Origin: Pontibacillus halophilus JSM 076056 = DSM 19796
GTDB taxonomy: Bacteria; Bacillota; Bacilli; Bacillales; BH030062
Assembly: GCF_000425205.1 (NCBI RefSeq)
Contig: NZ_AULI01000002.1
Span: 62,001-126,000 of the forward strand
DNA: 64,000 nucleotides
Direction: 5' to 3'
A model generated the notes under the pieces. It saw only the letters and a list, made by a program, of their open reading frames with translations, was not told the DNA's origin and ran no database searches. This document shows, in pieces, positions 8,951 to 16,581 of the stretch. How positions within the stretch are numbered: position 1 is the first letter of the stretch; each line of letters starts with the position of its first letter. The translations under genes were made by a program, and so were the position numbers.

Positions 8951-9659
8951 CGAACAACTTAGACAGAATTTGAGATCTCACCAGAACAGTGTTCATCGGT
9001 TAAAACGTGAAACGTGGAATCGAATTGAAACAGAGTTATTTCCAAAAAAACGGAGGAACCGACGAAACCTCCTAATTGCATTAGCAACGTCCGTTGTGGT
9101 TACTGCTGGGGCCACTGTTACAGAACCAGGTCAAGCGGTCGTACAAAGTCTGACGGAACGATTTCTGAACGAACAAACAATTGATAATGAAATGGAAGGT
9201 ATGAGTGAAACAAATACCTTCACCCTAGAAGCTAATGAAGAGTGGAGTTACGTCATCTATATTGATGAAGAACGATATGCACTCCAATCAGTCGAACAGT
9301 CTGACCTTATTGTGCCTTCCCCACCGATTAATGAAGACGTGCCTGAGGTATCGATGGAAATCTTAAAGACAAACCGAACTAAAGAACAAGAACTAAACCA
9401 TATTTACGAAGAGTTACAACGTAAAGAGATGGACGTTACAAGTCAGCAACAAGTATCAGAACCTGTGGTGGCTACAAAGATAACCGCGATGGCTCAAGGG
9501 GTGCAGGAATGGAACTCACCCATACGCATCTATTACATTATGGAGCCTGAAGAAGGGACACTCTATGTCATTAAGCAAGCGTTCTTTCTAGAAGCGACAG
9601 AAGGACATGGGCAACGGTTTGATGACATGTTACAGACATTTGAAGCAATCAAGAAATAA
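8931..9659 (+). CDS. Membrane-anchored protein co-encoded with ECF sigma; probable anti-sigma factor
   Basis: A 242-residue protein. It has a basic cytoplasmic N terminus (residues 1-45, LRQNLRSHQNSVHRLKRETWNRIE then KKRRNRRN), one membrane helix (about 46-65), and an acidic extracytoplasmic domain of about 175 residues. Position, overlap with the sigma gene and single-pass topology are those of anti-sigma factors. There is no HxxxCxxC zinc motif and no cysteine at all, so it is not a classical ZAS-type anti-sigma. The outer domain (residues 75-240) is not recognised. The role as anti-sigma is inferred from context. Confidence 0.75.
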   Translation: MNKKSIDEQLRQNLRSHQNSVHRLKRETWNRIETELFPKKRRNRRNLLIALATSVVVTAGATVTEPGQAVVQSLTERFLNEQTIDNEMEGMSETNTFTLEANEEWSYVIYIDEERYALQSVEQSDLIVPSPPINEDVPEVSMEILKTNRTKEQELNHIYEELQRKEMDVTSQQQVSEPVVATKITAMAQGVQEWNSPIRIYYIMEPEEGTLYVIKQAFFLEATEGHGQRFDDMLQTFEAIKK

Positions 9660-9683
9660 TAGAAATGAAGGTAGGCGGATTTT

Positions 9684-11579
9684 ATGTGCGGATTTATTGG
9701 AATCCTTCGTAATCAACAACAAGATGAGAAATTATTTGAACAACGAAATAATGCTATCCAACACCGAGGACCCGACGATGAAGGGTATTATCATGATGAG
9801 CACATTTCTCTCGGCTTTCGCCGACTAAGCATCATTGATGTAGAAAGTGGTCATCAACCTTTCCACTTTGAAGATGAGAGATACTGGATGGTATTCAATG
9901 GAGAGATTTATAACTACGTAGAACTTCGTGAGGAATTGAAAGAAAAAGGTTATTCCTTCCGAACAGAGTCTGATACAGAAGTCATTGCTGTTCTATTTCA
10001 AGACCAAGGTGTAGAAGCCTTTTCTATGCTCCGAGGGATGTTCGCCATTGTTATTTGGGATAAGCATGACCAGAAAGTCTATGGAGCTCGTGACCCATTC
10101 GGTATTAAGCCGCTCTTCTATAAACAGACCGAGGAAGAAACTATGTTTGGTTCAGAGAAGAAGAGTCTCACCCTTTACGATGAACAACAACAAGTAAATA
10201 GAGAGGCTCTCCAGCACTATTTAAGTTACCAGTACGTTCCTGAACCGATGACGATGAACGACGGCATTCATAAAGTGGAACCTGGTCATTACTTTACTGG
10301 TGAAAGCGGAAAGGAACTTACCTTTACCCGTTACTTTAAAGCGAACTTCCACCCTATCAAGGCGGAAGAAAAGACGCTGATTCGAGATTTGCAAGAAGTG
10401 TTACTTGATTCTGTAGGTGTGCATATGCGAAGTGACGTACCTGTTGGTTCTTTCCTTTCAGGTGGCATCGACTCCTCGATAATCGTATCACTAGCTAAAG
10501 AGTACAATCCGAATCTCCATACGTTCTCAGTCGGCTTTGAGCATGAAGGCTATTCAGAGGTTGATGTCGCTCGTGAAACTGCAGATAAACTAAACCTAAA
10601 GAATACAGCTTACATCATCACACCTGAAGAGTATGTGAAGAAGCTTCCAAAGATAATGTGGCACATGGATGATCCACTAGCGGACCCGGCTTGTGTTCCT
10701 CTTTACTTTGTATCTCGGGAAGCACGTAAACACGTAACCGTTGTCTTATCTGGGGAAGGTGCAGATGAGTTGTTCGGTGGCTACAACATCTACAGAGAAC
10801 CAGAATCGTTAAAGATGTTTGATTCAATGCCAAATGGCCTTAAGAAATCATTAAATAAAATGGCTACACTTATACCAGAGGGTGTTAAAGGAAAGAGCTT
10901 TATTGAAAGAGGGACAACCCCTCTTCGCGAACGTTATATTGGCAACGCGAAGATGTTTGAAGAAAGCGAAAAGCAATCCTTCATGAAACACACTTCTTCT
11001 CTTACACGCTATCAAGACTTAACTACTAACCTATTTGACGACGTAAGTCACTTACACCCTGTCAATCAAATGCAGTACGTTGACATTCATACATGGCTAC
11101 GTGGTGACATTTTGTTGAAAGCAGATAAGATGACGATGGCGAATTCTTTAGAATTGAGAGTTCCATTCCTTGATAAGGAAGTCTTCAAGCTTGCTAGTAA
11201 GATTGGACATGAAGCAAAGATTGCAGACGGTACAACGAAAGCAATTCTACGTAAAGCAGCCCGCGGAATTGTACCAGACCACGTGCTTGACCGTAAGAAG
11301 CTAGGATTCCCTGTACCCATTCGTCATTGGCTACGGCATGAACTATATGACTGGGCTAAGCAGTTGATTCAAACTAGTCAAACCGATGATTATCTTCATA
11401 AACCGGCAATCCTTCAGATGTTAGAAGACCATGTGCAACAAAAAGGAGACTATTCTCGAAAGCTATGGACTGTGCTTATGTTCATGCTATGGCATCAAGT
11501 ACATGTTGAGCGTCTTTATGACATAGAAGAGTTAAAAAGAGAGGATTACTCAGGGAGCAAAATTCTTCAATACTCTTAA
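9684..11579 (+). CDS. asnB: Asparagine synthetase (glutamine-hydrolysing)
   Basis: A 631-residue two-domain enzyme that makes asparagine from aspartate, ATP and glutamine. The N-terminal Ntn glutaminase begins MCGFIGIL (Cys2 nucleophile after removal of Met), with RRLSIID and NGEIYNY motifs. The synthetase domain has the PP-loop SGGIDSS near residue 260 and the GEGADELFGGYNIY motif near residue 357. Sequence and length match Bacillus AsnB closely, better than the sporulation-linked AsnO or the shorter paralogues (from memory). AGGTAGGCGG precedes the ATG. It lies 24 bases after the sigma/anti-sigma pair on the same strand, so read-through from that promoter is possible. Confidence 0.93.
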   Translation: MCGFIGILRNQQQDEKLFEQRNNAIQHRGPDDEGYYHDEHISLGFRRLSIIDVESGHQPFHFEDERYWMVFNGEIYNYVELREELKEKGYSFRTESDTEVIAVLFQDQGVEAFSMLRGMFAIVIWDKHDQKVYGARDPFGIKPLFYKQTEEETMFGSEKKSLTLYDEQQQVNREALQHYLSYQYVPEPMTMNDGIHKVEPGHYFTGESGKELTFTRYFKANFHPIKAEEKTLIRDLQEVLLDSVGVHMRSDVPVGSFLSGGIDSSIIVSLAKEYNPNLHTFSVGFEHEGYSEVDVARETADKLNLKNTAYIITPEEYVKKLPKIMWHMDDPLADPACVPLYFVSREARKHVTVVLSGEGADELFGGYNIYREPESLKMFDSMPNGLKKSLNKMATLIPEGVKGKSFIERGTTPLRERYIGNAKMFEESEKQSFMKHTSSLTRYQDLTTNLFDDVSHLHPVNQMQYVDIHTWLRGDILLKADKMTMANSLELRVPFLDKEVFKLASKIGHEAKIADGTTKAILRKAARGIVPDHVLDRKKLGFPVPIRHWLRHELYDWAKQLIQTSQTDDYLHKPAILQMLEDHVQQKGDYSRKLWTVLMFMLWHQVHVERLYDIEELKREDYSGSKILQYS

Positions 11580-11648
11580 GCTGTCTTTTAACAAACGTGG
11601 TTCTCCGTTATAATAGTAGATTGAACGATTGATAAAGGAGCTATAAGT

Positions 11649-11948
11649 GTGAATTCTAAAGATATTGAAGATAAAATTGTTGAGAACTATCGCCAAGATG
11701 AAAATATGATGATCCTCGTTTTTGCCCAGTGGTGCGTCAATCAAGATTTAGATCCTGTAGCCTTATACAAGCAAGCCTATCCTGATCAGGGAGAGAATAC
11801 TTCTCTTCAACAAGGTGTTGCGTTAACTGTTTCTAAACAGGAATCTGAGCACATTCCTGACCAAACTTTACTCGGGGTTTTATCTCTCTTTGGTAATGAC
11901 GACCTCGCATTTGTTGTGAATGAAGTCATCCAGAACCGTAAGAACTAA
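11649..11948 (+). CDS. Small conserved-looking protein of unknown function
   Basis: A 99-residue acidic soluble protein that starts with GTG at 11649, after AAAGGAG. It begins MNSKDIEDKIVENYRQDENM and contains FAQWCVNQDLDPVALYKQAYPDQ. I do not recognise a family. The codon usage and ribosome-binding site are normal, and a good terminator follows, so it is very likely a real gene. It is predicted to be mostly helical with no membrane segment. Confidence 0.7.
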   Translation: MNSKDIEDKIVENYRQDENMMILVFAQWCVNQDLDPVALYKQAYPDQGENTSLQQGVALTVSKQESEHIPDQTLLGVLSLFGNDDLAFVVNEVIQNRKN

Positions 11949-11960
11949 TATCCATAAGCT

Positions 11961-12004
11961 AAGAAAGGGCAAGGGTACGCGATGTACACCTTGCCTTTTC
12001 TTTG
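11961..12004. terminator. Bidirectional terminator
   Basis: AAAGGGCAAGG/CCTTGCCTTTT hairpin with T run on the plus side and A-rich left flank, between convergent genes. Confidence 0.75.
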
Positions 12005-12007
12005 TGA

Positions 12008-12481
12008 TTATGAATGACGGATTGTGCGTTTTAACCCTTTAATTAATCCAATATGTTCACTTTCATGATAGAGGGTGAAAAGAAGCATTTCTCCTACAGT
12101 CTCAAACGTGTACGGTCCTGGTTGAAACGGTTCTCTTAACGACTCGGATGTGCTCCCTTTCAAGTCGTTTAACAGACGTTCTTTTTGTTCTGTTAACTGT
12201 TGACGGAGCTCATGGAGTGATGGACCTTTGACCTCCCATTGGTCAGGATGAGTACCACCACCGAACAAAGTCGGGTAATCTTCTGGAATAACAGGGGTAC
12301 GACCAGATTTAGCAAATACGAGGTATTCAACAGACAAGTATGTATGACCTAGTTGCCAGCGTAGTGAGTTCGGAAAACCATTCGGAATAATATCCGCTTC
12401 CGTCTCTTCAATATCCTTAATCTCGTTCAACAAGACAGAGCGCATCATGTCTAATTGTTTGACTACCATTTCTTCATTCAT
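12008..12481 (-). CDS. DinB superfamily protein
   Basis: A 157-residue four-helix protein of the DinB/YfiT metal-dependent superfamily. The three usual metal-binding histidines are visible: one in RWQLGHTYLS near residue 46 and two in YHESEHIG near residue 142. Some relatives are bacillithiol transferases and many have no known substrate. The start at 12481 follows GAAGGAGGAATCGTA. The reading frame stays open another 50 codons upstream, but without a ribosome-binding site. The stand-alone position gives no further clue. Confidence 0.85.
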   Translation of the reverse strand: MNEEMVVKQLDMMRSVLLNEIKDIEETEADIIPNGFPNSLRWQLGHTYLSVEYLVFAKSGRTPVIPEDYPTLFGGGTHPDQWEVKGPSLHELRQQLTEQKERLLNDLKGSTSESLREPFQPGPYTFETVGEMLLFTLYHESEHIGLIKGLKRTIRHS

Positions 12482-12618
12482 TACGATTCCTCCTTCACGT
12501 TTCTCCACTCTATTGTATCGTTCATCATGGGATTTAGCATGGATTTGTTCTAGGTCAGAGGTAGGATTTTGTAGTGGGAATTCGACAATCACGACGGAAT
12601 ACTCCCGAAAATGCTCCA

Positions 12619-12650
12619 TAAAAAAGAGCACTCCATGGCAGGAGTACTCT
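12619..12650 (-). terminator. Terminator of the MDR dehydrogenase gene
   Basis: AGAGTACTCC/GGAGTGCTCT hairpin on the minus strand followed by T6, ten bases past the stop codon. Confidence 0.8.
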
Positions 12651-12660
12651 GTCGTTATGA

Positions 12661-13650
12661 TTATATGGTGAAACCGATCTTTCCAAAGTTCTTGCTTTCT
12701 TTCATATACGTAAATGCCTCATTAAATTGATCTAGCGGGAACATGCGGTCTACTTCAGGCTTTATGTCATGCTTCTCAATAAATTGGAGCATGTCACGGA
12801 ACTCTTCTCTACTTCCCATTGTAGTTCCTAGCAAGTTGTACTGACCGTAGAAGAATTTGCGGATGTCAATTTCAACGGTGTCTTCTGTTGTTGCACCAAA
12901 TGTTACAACCGTTCCGCCGCGTCTTACGATACCAAGTGATTTATCAAAGGTTGCTTTCCCAATACTCTCAATGACAATATCCACTTCTTCATCACGCAAT
13001 GCCTCGTTCCAATCTTCGTTCGTATCAATCGCTTTGTCTGCTCCAAGTTCAAGAGCAGCAGCACGCTTCTCTTCACTTCTAGAAGTCACAATTGTGCGCA
13101 TGCCACTTGCTTTAGCAAATTTAAGGATAAAGGTGAGTACACCACTTCCGATTCCCGGAAGTAGGACTGTATCTCCTTCCTTTGCTCCAGCCCGTGTAAA
13201 GAGGGCACGAAAGCCTGTTAGTGCAGCTAATGCTAACGTCCCCGCCTCCTCAAACGTTAAGTGAGACGGCTTCTTCTCGACTTGTTCGGATGAGATTGAA
13301 ATCATTTCTGCGAATGTTCCGTGGTCTGGCAATCCTAAGATTTCAAATCCTTTGGGAGGTGCATCTGATTTGGCATTCCAACCTAGTGCAGGATTAATAA
13401 TTACCTCGTCTCCTACTTGGACGTTTTGTACTTTCTGTCCAATCTCTGTAACGATGCCAGCACCGTCTGAACCAAGTATAAGACCAGGGTCATCCGTCTT
13501 ATGGCGATTGGTAATCGCTAAATCTCTTCGGTTCATGCCTGCTGTCTTCAATTGAACTTTAACCATATGTTCATGAATGGGTTGTTCTTCCATATCTCGA
13601 TAACTTAGTCCTTCAAATCCAGCAATTCCTTCATGTACGATCGCTTTCAT
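12661..13650 (-). CDS. Zinc-type alcohol dehydrogenase/quinone reductase-like MDR oxidoreductase
   Basis: A 329-residue medium-chain dehydrogenase. The GroES-like catalytic domain spans residues 1-130 (GLILGSDGAGIVTEIG near residue 62, AEMISISSEQVEKKPSHL). The NADPH-binding Rossmann domain follows, with LPGIGSGVLTFILKFAKASG as the glycine-rich loop near residue 163 and VTSRSEEKRAAALELGADKAI after it. The structural-zinc cysteines are absent and the catalytic zinc ligands are not obvious, so a quinone-reductase or enoyl-reductase-like activity is as likely as alcohol oxidation. It resembles the Bacillus YogA group. The start at 13650 is set by GGAGGGGATTATACAT. Confidence 0.85.
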   Translation of the reverse strand: MKAIVHEGIAGFEGLSYRDMEEQPIHEHMVKVQLKTAGMNRRDLAITNRHKTDDPGLILGSDGAGIVTEIGQKVQNVQVGDEVIINPALGWNAKSDAPPKGFEILGLPDHGTFAEMISISSEQVEKKPSHLTFEEAGTLALAALTGFRALFTRAGAKEGDTVLLPGIGSGVLTFILKFAKASGMRTIVTSRSEEKRAAALELGADKAIDTNEDWNEALRDEEVDIVIESIGKATFDKSLGIVRRGGTVVTFGATTEDTVEIDIRKFFYGQYNLLGTTMGSREEFRDMLQFIEKHDIKPEVDRMFPLDQFNEAFTYMKESKNFGKIGFTI

Positions 13651-13951
13651 ATGTATAATCCCCTCCATACGTATTTGTCACTAGTGTACACAAGACACAA
13701 GGATAACAAAACTAAAGACCCTTACGCTATTCTTTCACTCGTAGTTAGGATATGTATATTTATGATTTTATATCGGCTCTCTATAAGTTTTCAAAATACT
13801 TAAAGTAGCCTTTCTATTCATATGAAACCCTTTTCTATTGTATAAAAATCATTCAATCACAAAGCATACGAATATTTATGTATGAATCTATTAAAATATT
13901 TTGACTGATTTATAGGACAACTAGTAAGATATACAAATAGGAGGTAGAATT
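13651..13951. other. AT-rich divergent intergenic region
   Basis: About 300 bases between the divergent dehydrogenase and dtpT genes. TTGACT at 13901 with TAAGAT about 18 bases downstream is a possible but very close promoter for dtpT. A partial CodY-like sequence lies at 13786-13800. No coding capacity is seen. Confidence 0.4.
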
Positions 13952-15445
13952 ATGTCGAAATATAGCAAAGAAGAAATTGTAAATAGCGTTCCTCAGAAAG
14001 GATTCTTCGGACATCCTAAAGGCTTATTTACATTATTCTTCACTGAGTTTTGGGAGCGTTTTTCCTACTATGGAATGCGCGCAATCTTGCTTTATTACAT
14101 GTACTATGAAGTAACCCAGGGAGGCCTTGGACTCGATCAATCAACAGCAGCATCGATTATGGCAATTTACGGCGCCCTGGTTTATATGTCTGGTATAATT
14201 GGTGGTTGGGTAGCGGACCGGTTACTAGGAGGTTCTGACACAATCTTCTATGGAGGCGTCCTTATTATGGTGGGGCATATCGTCTTGTCTCTACCGGGTA
14301 GCTTAACCGCATTCTTTGTCTCGATGATCTTCATCGTTGTTGGTACTGGTTTGTTAAAGCCGAACGTATCTAGTGTCGTCGGTGATATGTACAGTACAAA
14401 TGATTATCGACGCGATGCAGGATTTAGTATTTTCTATATGGGTATCAATTTAGGAGCCTTTCTTTCTCCACTTGTTGTTGGTACTGTTGGATTAGGTATT
14501 AGCTTCCATCTTGGGTTTGCCCTTGCTGCTGTTGGTATGTTCTTTGGATTAATTACATACATGGTGACCAGAAAGAAAAATCTAGGTTTAGCAGGTAAGC
14601 AAGTGCCGAATCCTCTTACTCCTGATGAGCGAGGTCGTGTGGCTAAACGCCTAATCAGTGGAGTGGTCGTGTTAGCGTTAATACTTACCGTATCTATTAT
14701 GACCGGAGTGCTTACCATTAATCGTTTAACACTCCTAGTCAGCATACTCGGGATTGTTATTCCAGTAGCTTATTTCACAGTCATGCTTCGAAGTGACAAG
14801 ACCACTGCAGACGAGCGTTCACGTGTAATTGCCTATATTCCGCTCTTTATTGCTGCGATGGTCTTCTGGGCAATTCAAGAACAAGGGGCTATTATCCTTG
14901 CTCAATATGCCGACCAACGAACAAACTTAAACTTCCTTGGTATGACGATTCAGCCAGCCTGGTTCCAATCCCTGAATCCGCTCTTTATCATCTTCCTTGC
15001 ACCTGTATTTGCTTGGTTGTGGACGAAACTTGGAAGTAAGCAGCCAACAACGCCGAAGAAATTCTCTTATGGCCTAATTTTCGCGGGACTTTCCTTCGTG
15101 GTTATGCTATTTCCTGCCTATTTCAACGGAACTGAGACATTAGCGAACCCGTTATGGCTTGTACTTAGCTTCTTCCTTGTTGTTATTGGTGAATTACTCT
15201 TATCGCCAGTTGGGCTTTCTACGACAACAAAGCTTGCTCCTGTCGCATTCTCGTCTCAGACGATGAGTCTATGGTTCTTAACGAGCGCTTCTGGTCAAGC
15301 AATGAATGCTCAACTTGTTAAGTTATATAATGCGGACACAGAGATTGCTTACTTCGGAATTATTGGTGCAGTATCCATTGTCATTGGACTACTCCTTTAT
15401 TTCTTCGCTCCTCGCATTCAAACCTTTATGCGTGGCGTAAATTAA
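13952..15445 (+). CDS. dtpT: POT/PTR family di-/tripeptide:proton symporter
   Basis: A 497-residue polytopic membrane protein with about 14 hydrophobic segments. It has the PTR2 family signature: GFFGHPKGLFTLFFTEFWER near residue 18, with the ExxER motif FFTEFWERFSYYGMRAIL. LKPNVSSVVGDMY and FSIFYMGINLGAF follow near residues 135-165. DtpT imports di- and tripeptides with protons. An AGGAGG ribosome-binding site precedes the ATG by the normal distance. It is monocistronic with a strong terminator. Peptide transporters are often under CodY control, but the only CodY-like sequence upstream is poor. Confidence 0.93.
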   Translation: MSKYSKEEIVNSVPQKGFFGHPKGLFTLFFTEFWERFSYYGMRAILLYYMYYEVTQGGLGLDQSTAASIMAIYGALVYMSGIIGGWVADRLLGGSDTIFYGGVLIMVGHIVLSLPGSLTAFFVSMIFIVVGTGLLKPNVSSVVGDMYSTNDYRRDAGFSIFYMGINLGAFLSPLVVGTVGLGISFHLGFALAAVGMFFGLITYMVTRKKNLGLAGKQVPNPLTPDERGRVAKRLISGVVVLALILTVSIMTGVLTINRLTLLVSILGIVIPVAYFTVMLRSDKTTADERSRVIAYIPLFIAAMVFWAIQEQGAIILAQYADQRTNLNFLGMTIQPAWFQSLNPLFIIFLAPVFAWLWTKLGSKQPTTPKKFSYGLIFAGLSFVVMLFPAYFNGTETLANPLWLVLSFFLVVIGELLLSPVGLSTTTKLAPVAFSSQTMSLWFLTSASGQAMNAQLVKLYNADTEIAYFGIIGAVSIVIGLLLYFFAPRIQTFMRGVN

Positions 15446-15454
15446 TAATGAATG

Positions 15455-15483
15455 AAAAGCCGGATCCTTTAGGATTCGGCTTT
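15455..15483 (+). terminator. Terminator of dtpT
   Basis: AAAGCCGGATCCT/AGGATTCGGCTTT hairpin, one mismatch, directly after the stop codon. Confidence 0.8.
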
Positions 15484-15499
15484 CTTCGTATAGAGTACA

Positions 15500-15534
15500 T
15501 AAAAAGACGCCTAGAGAAATACTTCTCTAGGCGT
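15500..15534 (-). terminator. Terminator of ypcP
   Basis: Perfect 12-bp inverted repeat ACGCCTAGAGAA with T5 on the minus strand. Confidence 0.85.
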
Positions 15535-15563
15535 TTAGTGCTCAATTAAATAAGTAAGAAGAG

Positions 15564-16433
15564 TTAAATTGTCATTAACTGGTCAATACGTTTGAACTCA
15601 AGTTCTTCAAACTTTGCTCTTACTTTGTCATGATTCATGTTTAATACAGCTGTATCCAAATGGCAGTCTACTGGCACTTCACAATAGATGGCCGCAAGAC
15701 TCCTTGAGAGATAGAGCATGTCCAACCCTTCTTTGATTTTCTTCTTTTGTGACTTTGTTAACGAGTCCAGGTTAGCAAGAATCCCCTCAATTGAACCATA
15801 GTCTTTAATAAGCTTTAGAGCTGTTTTCTCGCCAATCCCTTTCACTCCAGGATAATTGTCGCTAGAATCACCCATTAGAGCCTTTAAATCCACAATTTGA
15901 TCTGGTGTGATGCCTTTTTCCTCATAGTAAGTCGTTGGATTATATTCCGCGTAGTTCCCGTAACCTTTCTTAAGTAGAACCACTGTCGTACGGTCTGTAG
16001 CAACTTGTAGGATATCTTGGTCTCCTGTAAGGATGGAGACGTTTGCTTCTTTGTCGTATTGACTTGCTAATGTTCCAATACAATCATCAGCTTCATATCC
16101 CTTTAATCCAACGTTTGGGATATCCATAGCTTCTACCACTTCTTTCACTAGGTCAAATTGTGGGATAAGCTGTTCAGGCGGCTCGCTTCGGTTGCTTTTA
16201 TAATCTTGAAATGTTTCGTTTCGGAACGTCTTACTTCCCATATCCCAGCATACGACTACGTGGGTAGGTTCATACGTACGCATCGCCGTATATAAATGCT
16301 TCACGAATCCGTGTATAGCGTTTGTAGGGATCCCTTTACTATTAATCATATAATATCCACTCATTGCTGTTGCATAGAAAGACCGAAATAGCAGTGCCAT
16401 TCCGTCAACTAGTAAGACATGATTCTTATTCAT
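15564..16433 (-). CDS. ypcP: 5'-3' exonuclease/flap endonuclease-like protein (YpcP)
   Basis: A 289-residue stand-alone FEN-family nuclease related to the N-terminal domain of DNA polymerase I. The N-terminal LLVDGMALLFRSFYAT, the acidic cluster GYEADDCIGTL near residue 113 and LTGDQDILQV near residue 135 supply metal ligands. The helix-hairpin-helix region DNYPGVKGIGEKTALKLIKDYGS lies near residue 192. Bacillus YpcP removes RNA primers during Okazaki fragment maturation and repair. AAAGGAGCGATACTGA precedes the ATG. It has its own terminator. In B. subtilis ypcP is next to dynA; here dynA is about 15 kb away. Confidence 0.92.
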   Translation of the reverse strand: MNKNHVLLVDGMALLFRSFYATAMSGYYMINSKGIPTNAIHGFVKHLYTAMRTYEPTHVVVCWDMGSKTFRNETFQDYKSNRSEPPEQLIPQFDLVKEVVEAMDIPNVGLKGYEADDCIGTLASQYDKEANVSILTGDQDILQVATDRTTVVLLKKGYGNYAEYNPTTYYEEKGITPDQIVDLKALMGDSSDNYPGVKGIGEKTALKLIKDYGSIEGILANLDSLTKSQKKKIKEGLDMLYLSRSLAAIYCEVPVDCHLDTAVLNMNHDKVRAKFEELEFKRIDQLMTI

Positions 16434-16548
16434 TCAGTATCGCTCCTTTTTCGCATACACCTAGTTTAACAGAAATCGTATGGCCTGTCTGTTACATAAA
16501 GAGGCTGTTAAAAGCTAGATGCAGCTGCAGGTCTTTCCTGCCACAATA

Positions 16549-16576
16549 AAGCCCCTCGCATGTATGCGAAGGGCTC
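16549..16576 (-). terminator. Terminator of ltaS
   Basis: AGCCCTTCGCA/TGCGAGGGGCT hairpin on the minus strand followed by TTTATTG. Confidence 0.75.
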
Positions 16577-16581
16577 TTAGT

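Noticed and set aside
12857-13264. 135-codon open frame antisense to the MDR dehydrogenase
   Set aside because: It has a low-complexity Ser/Pro/Ala composition, lacks a ribosome-binding site and fully overlaps a gene with clear domain motifs.
13786-13800. CodY box upstream of dtpT
   Set aside because: AGTTTTCAAAATACT agrees with the CodY consensus at about 11 of 15 positions only, which is common by chance in this AT-rich gap.
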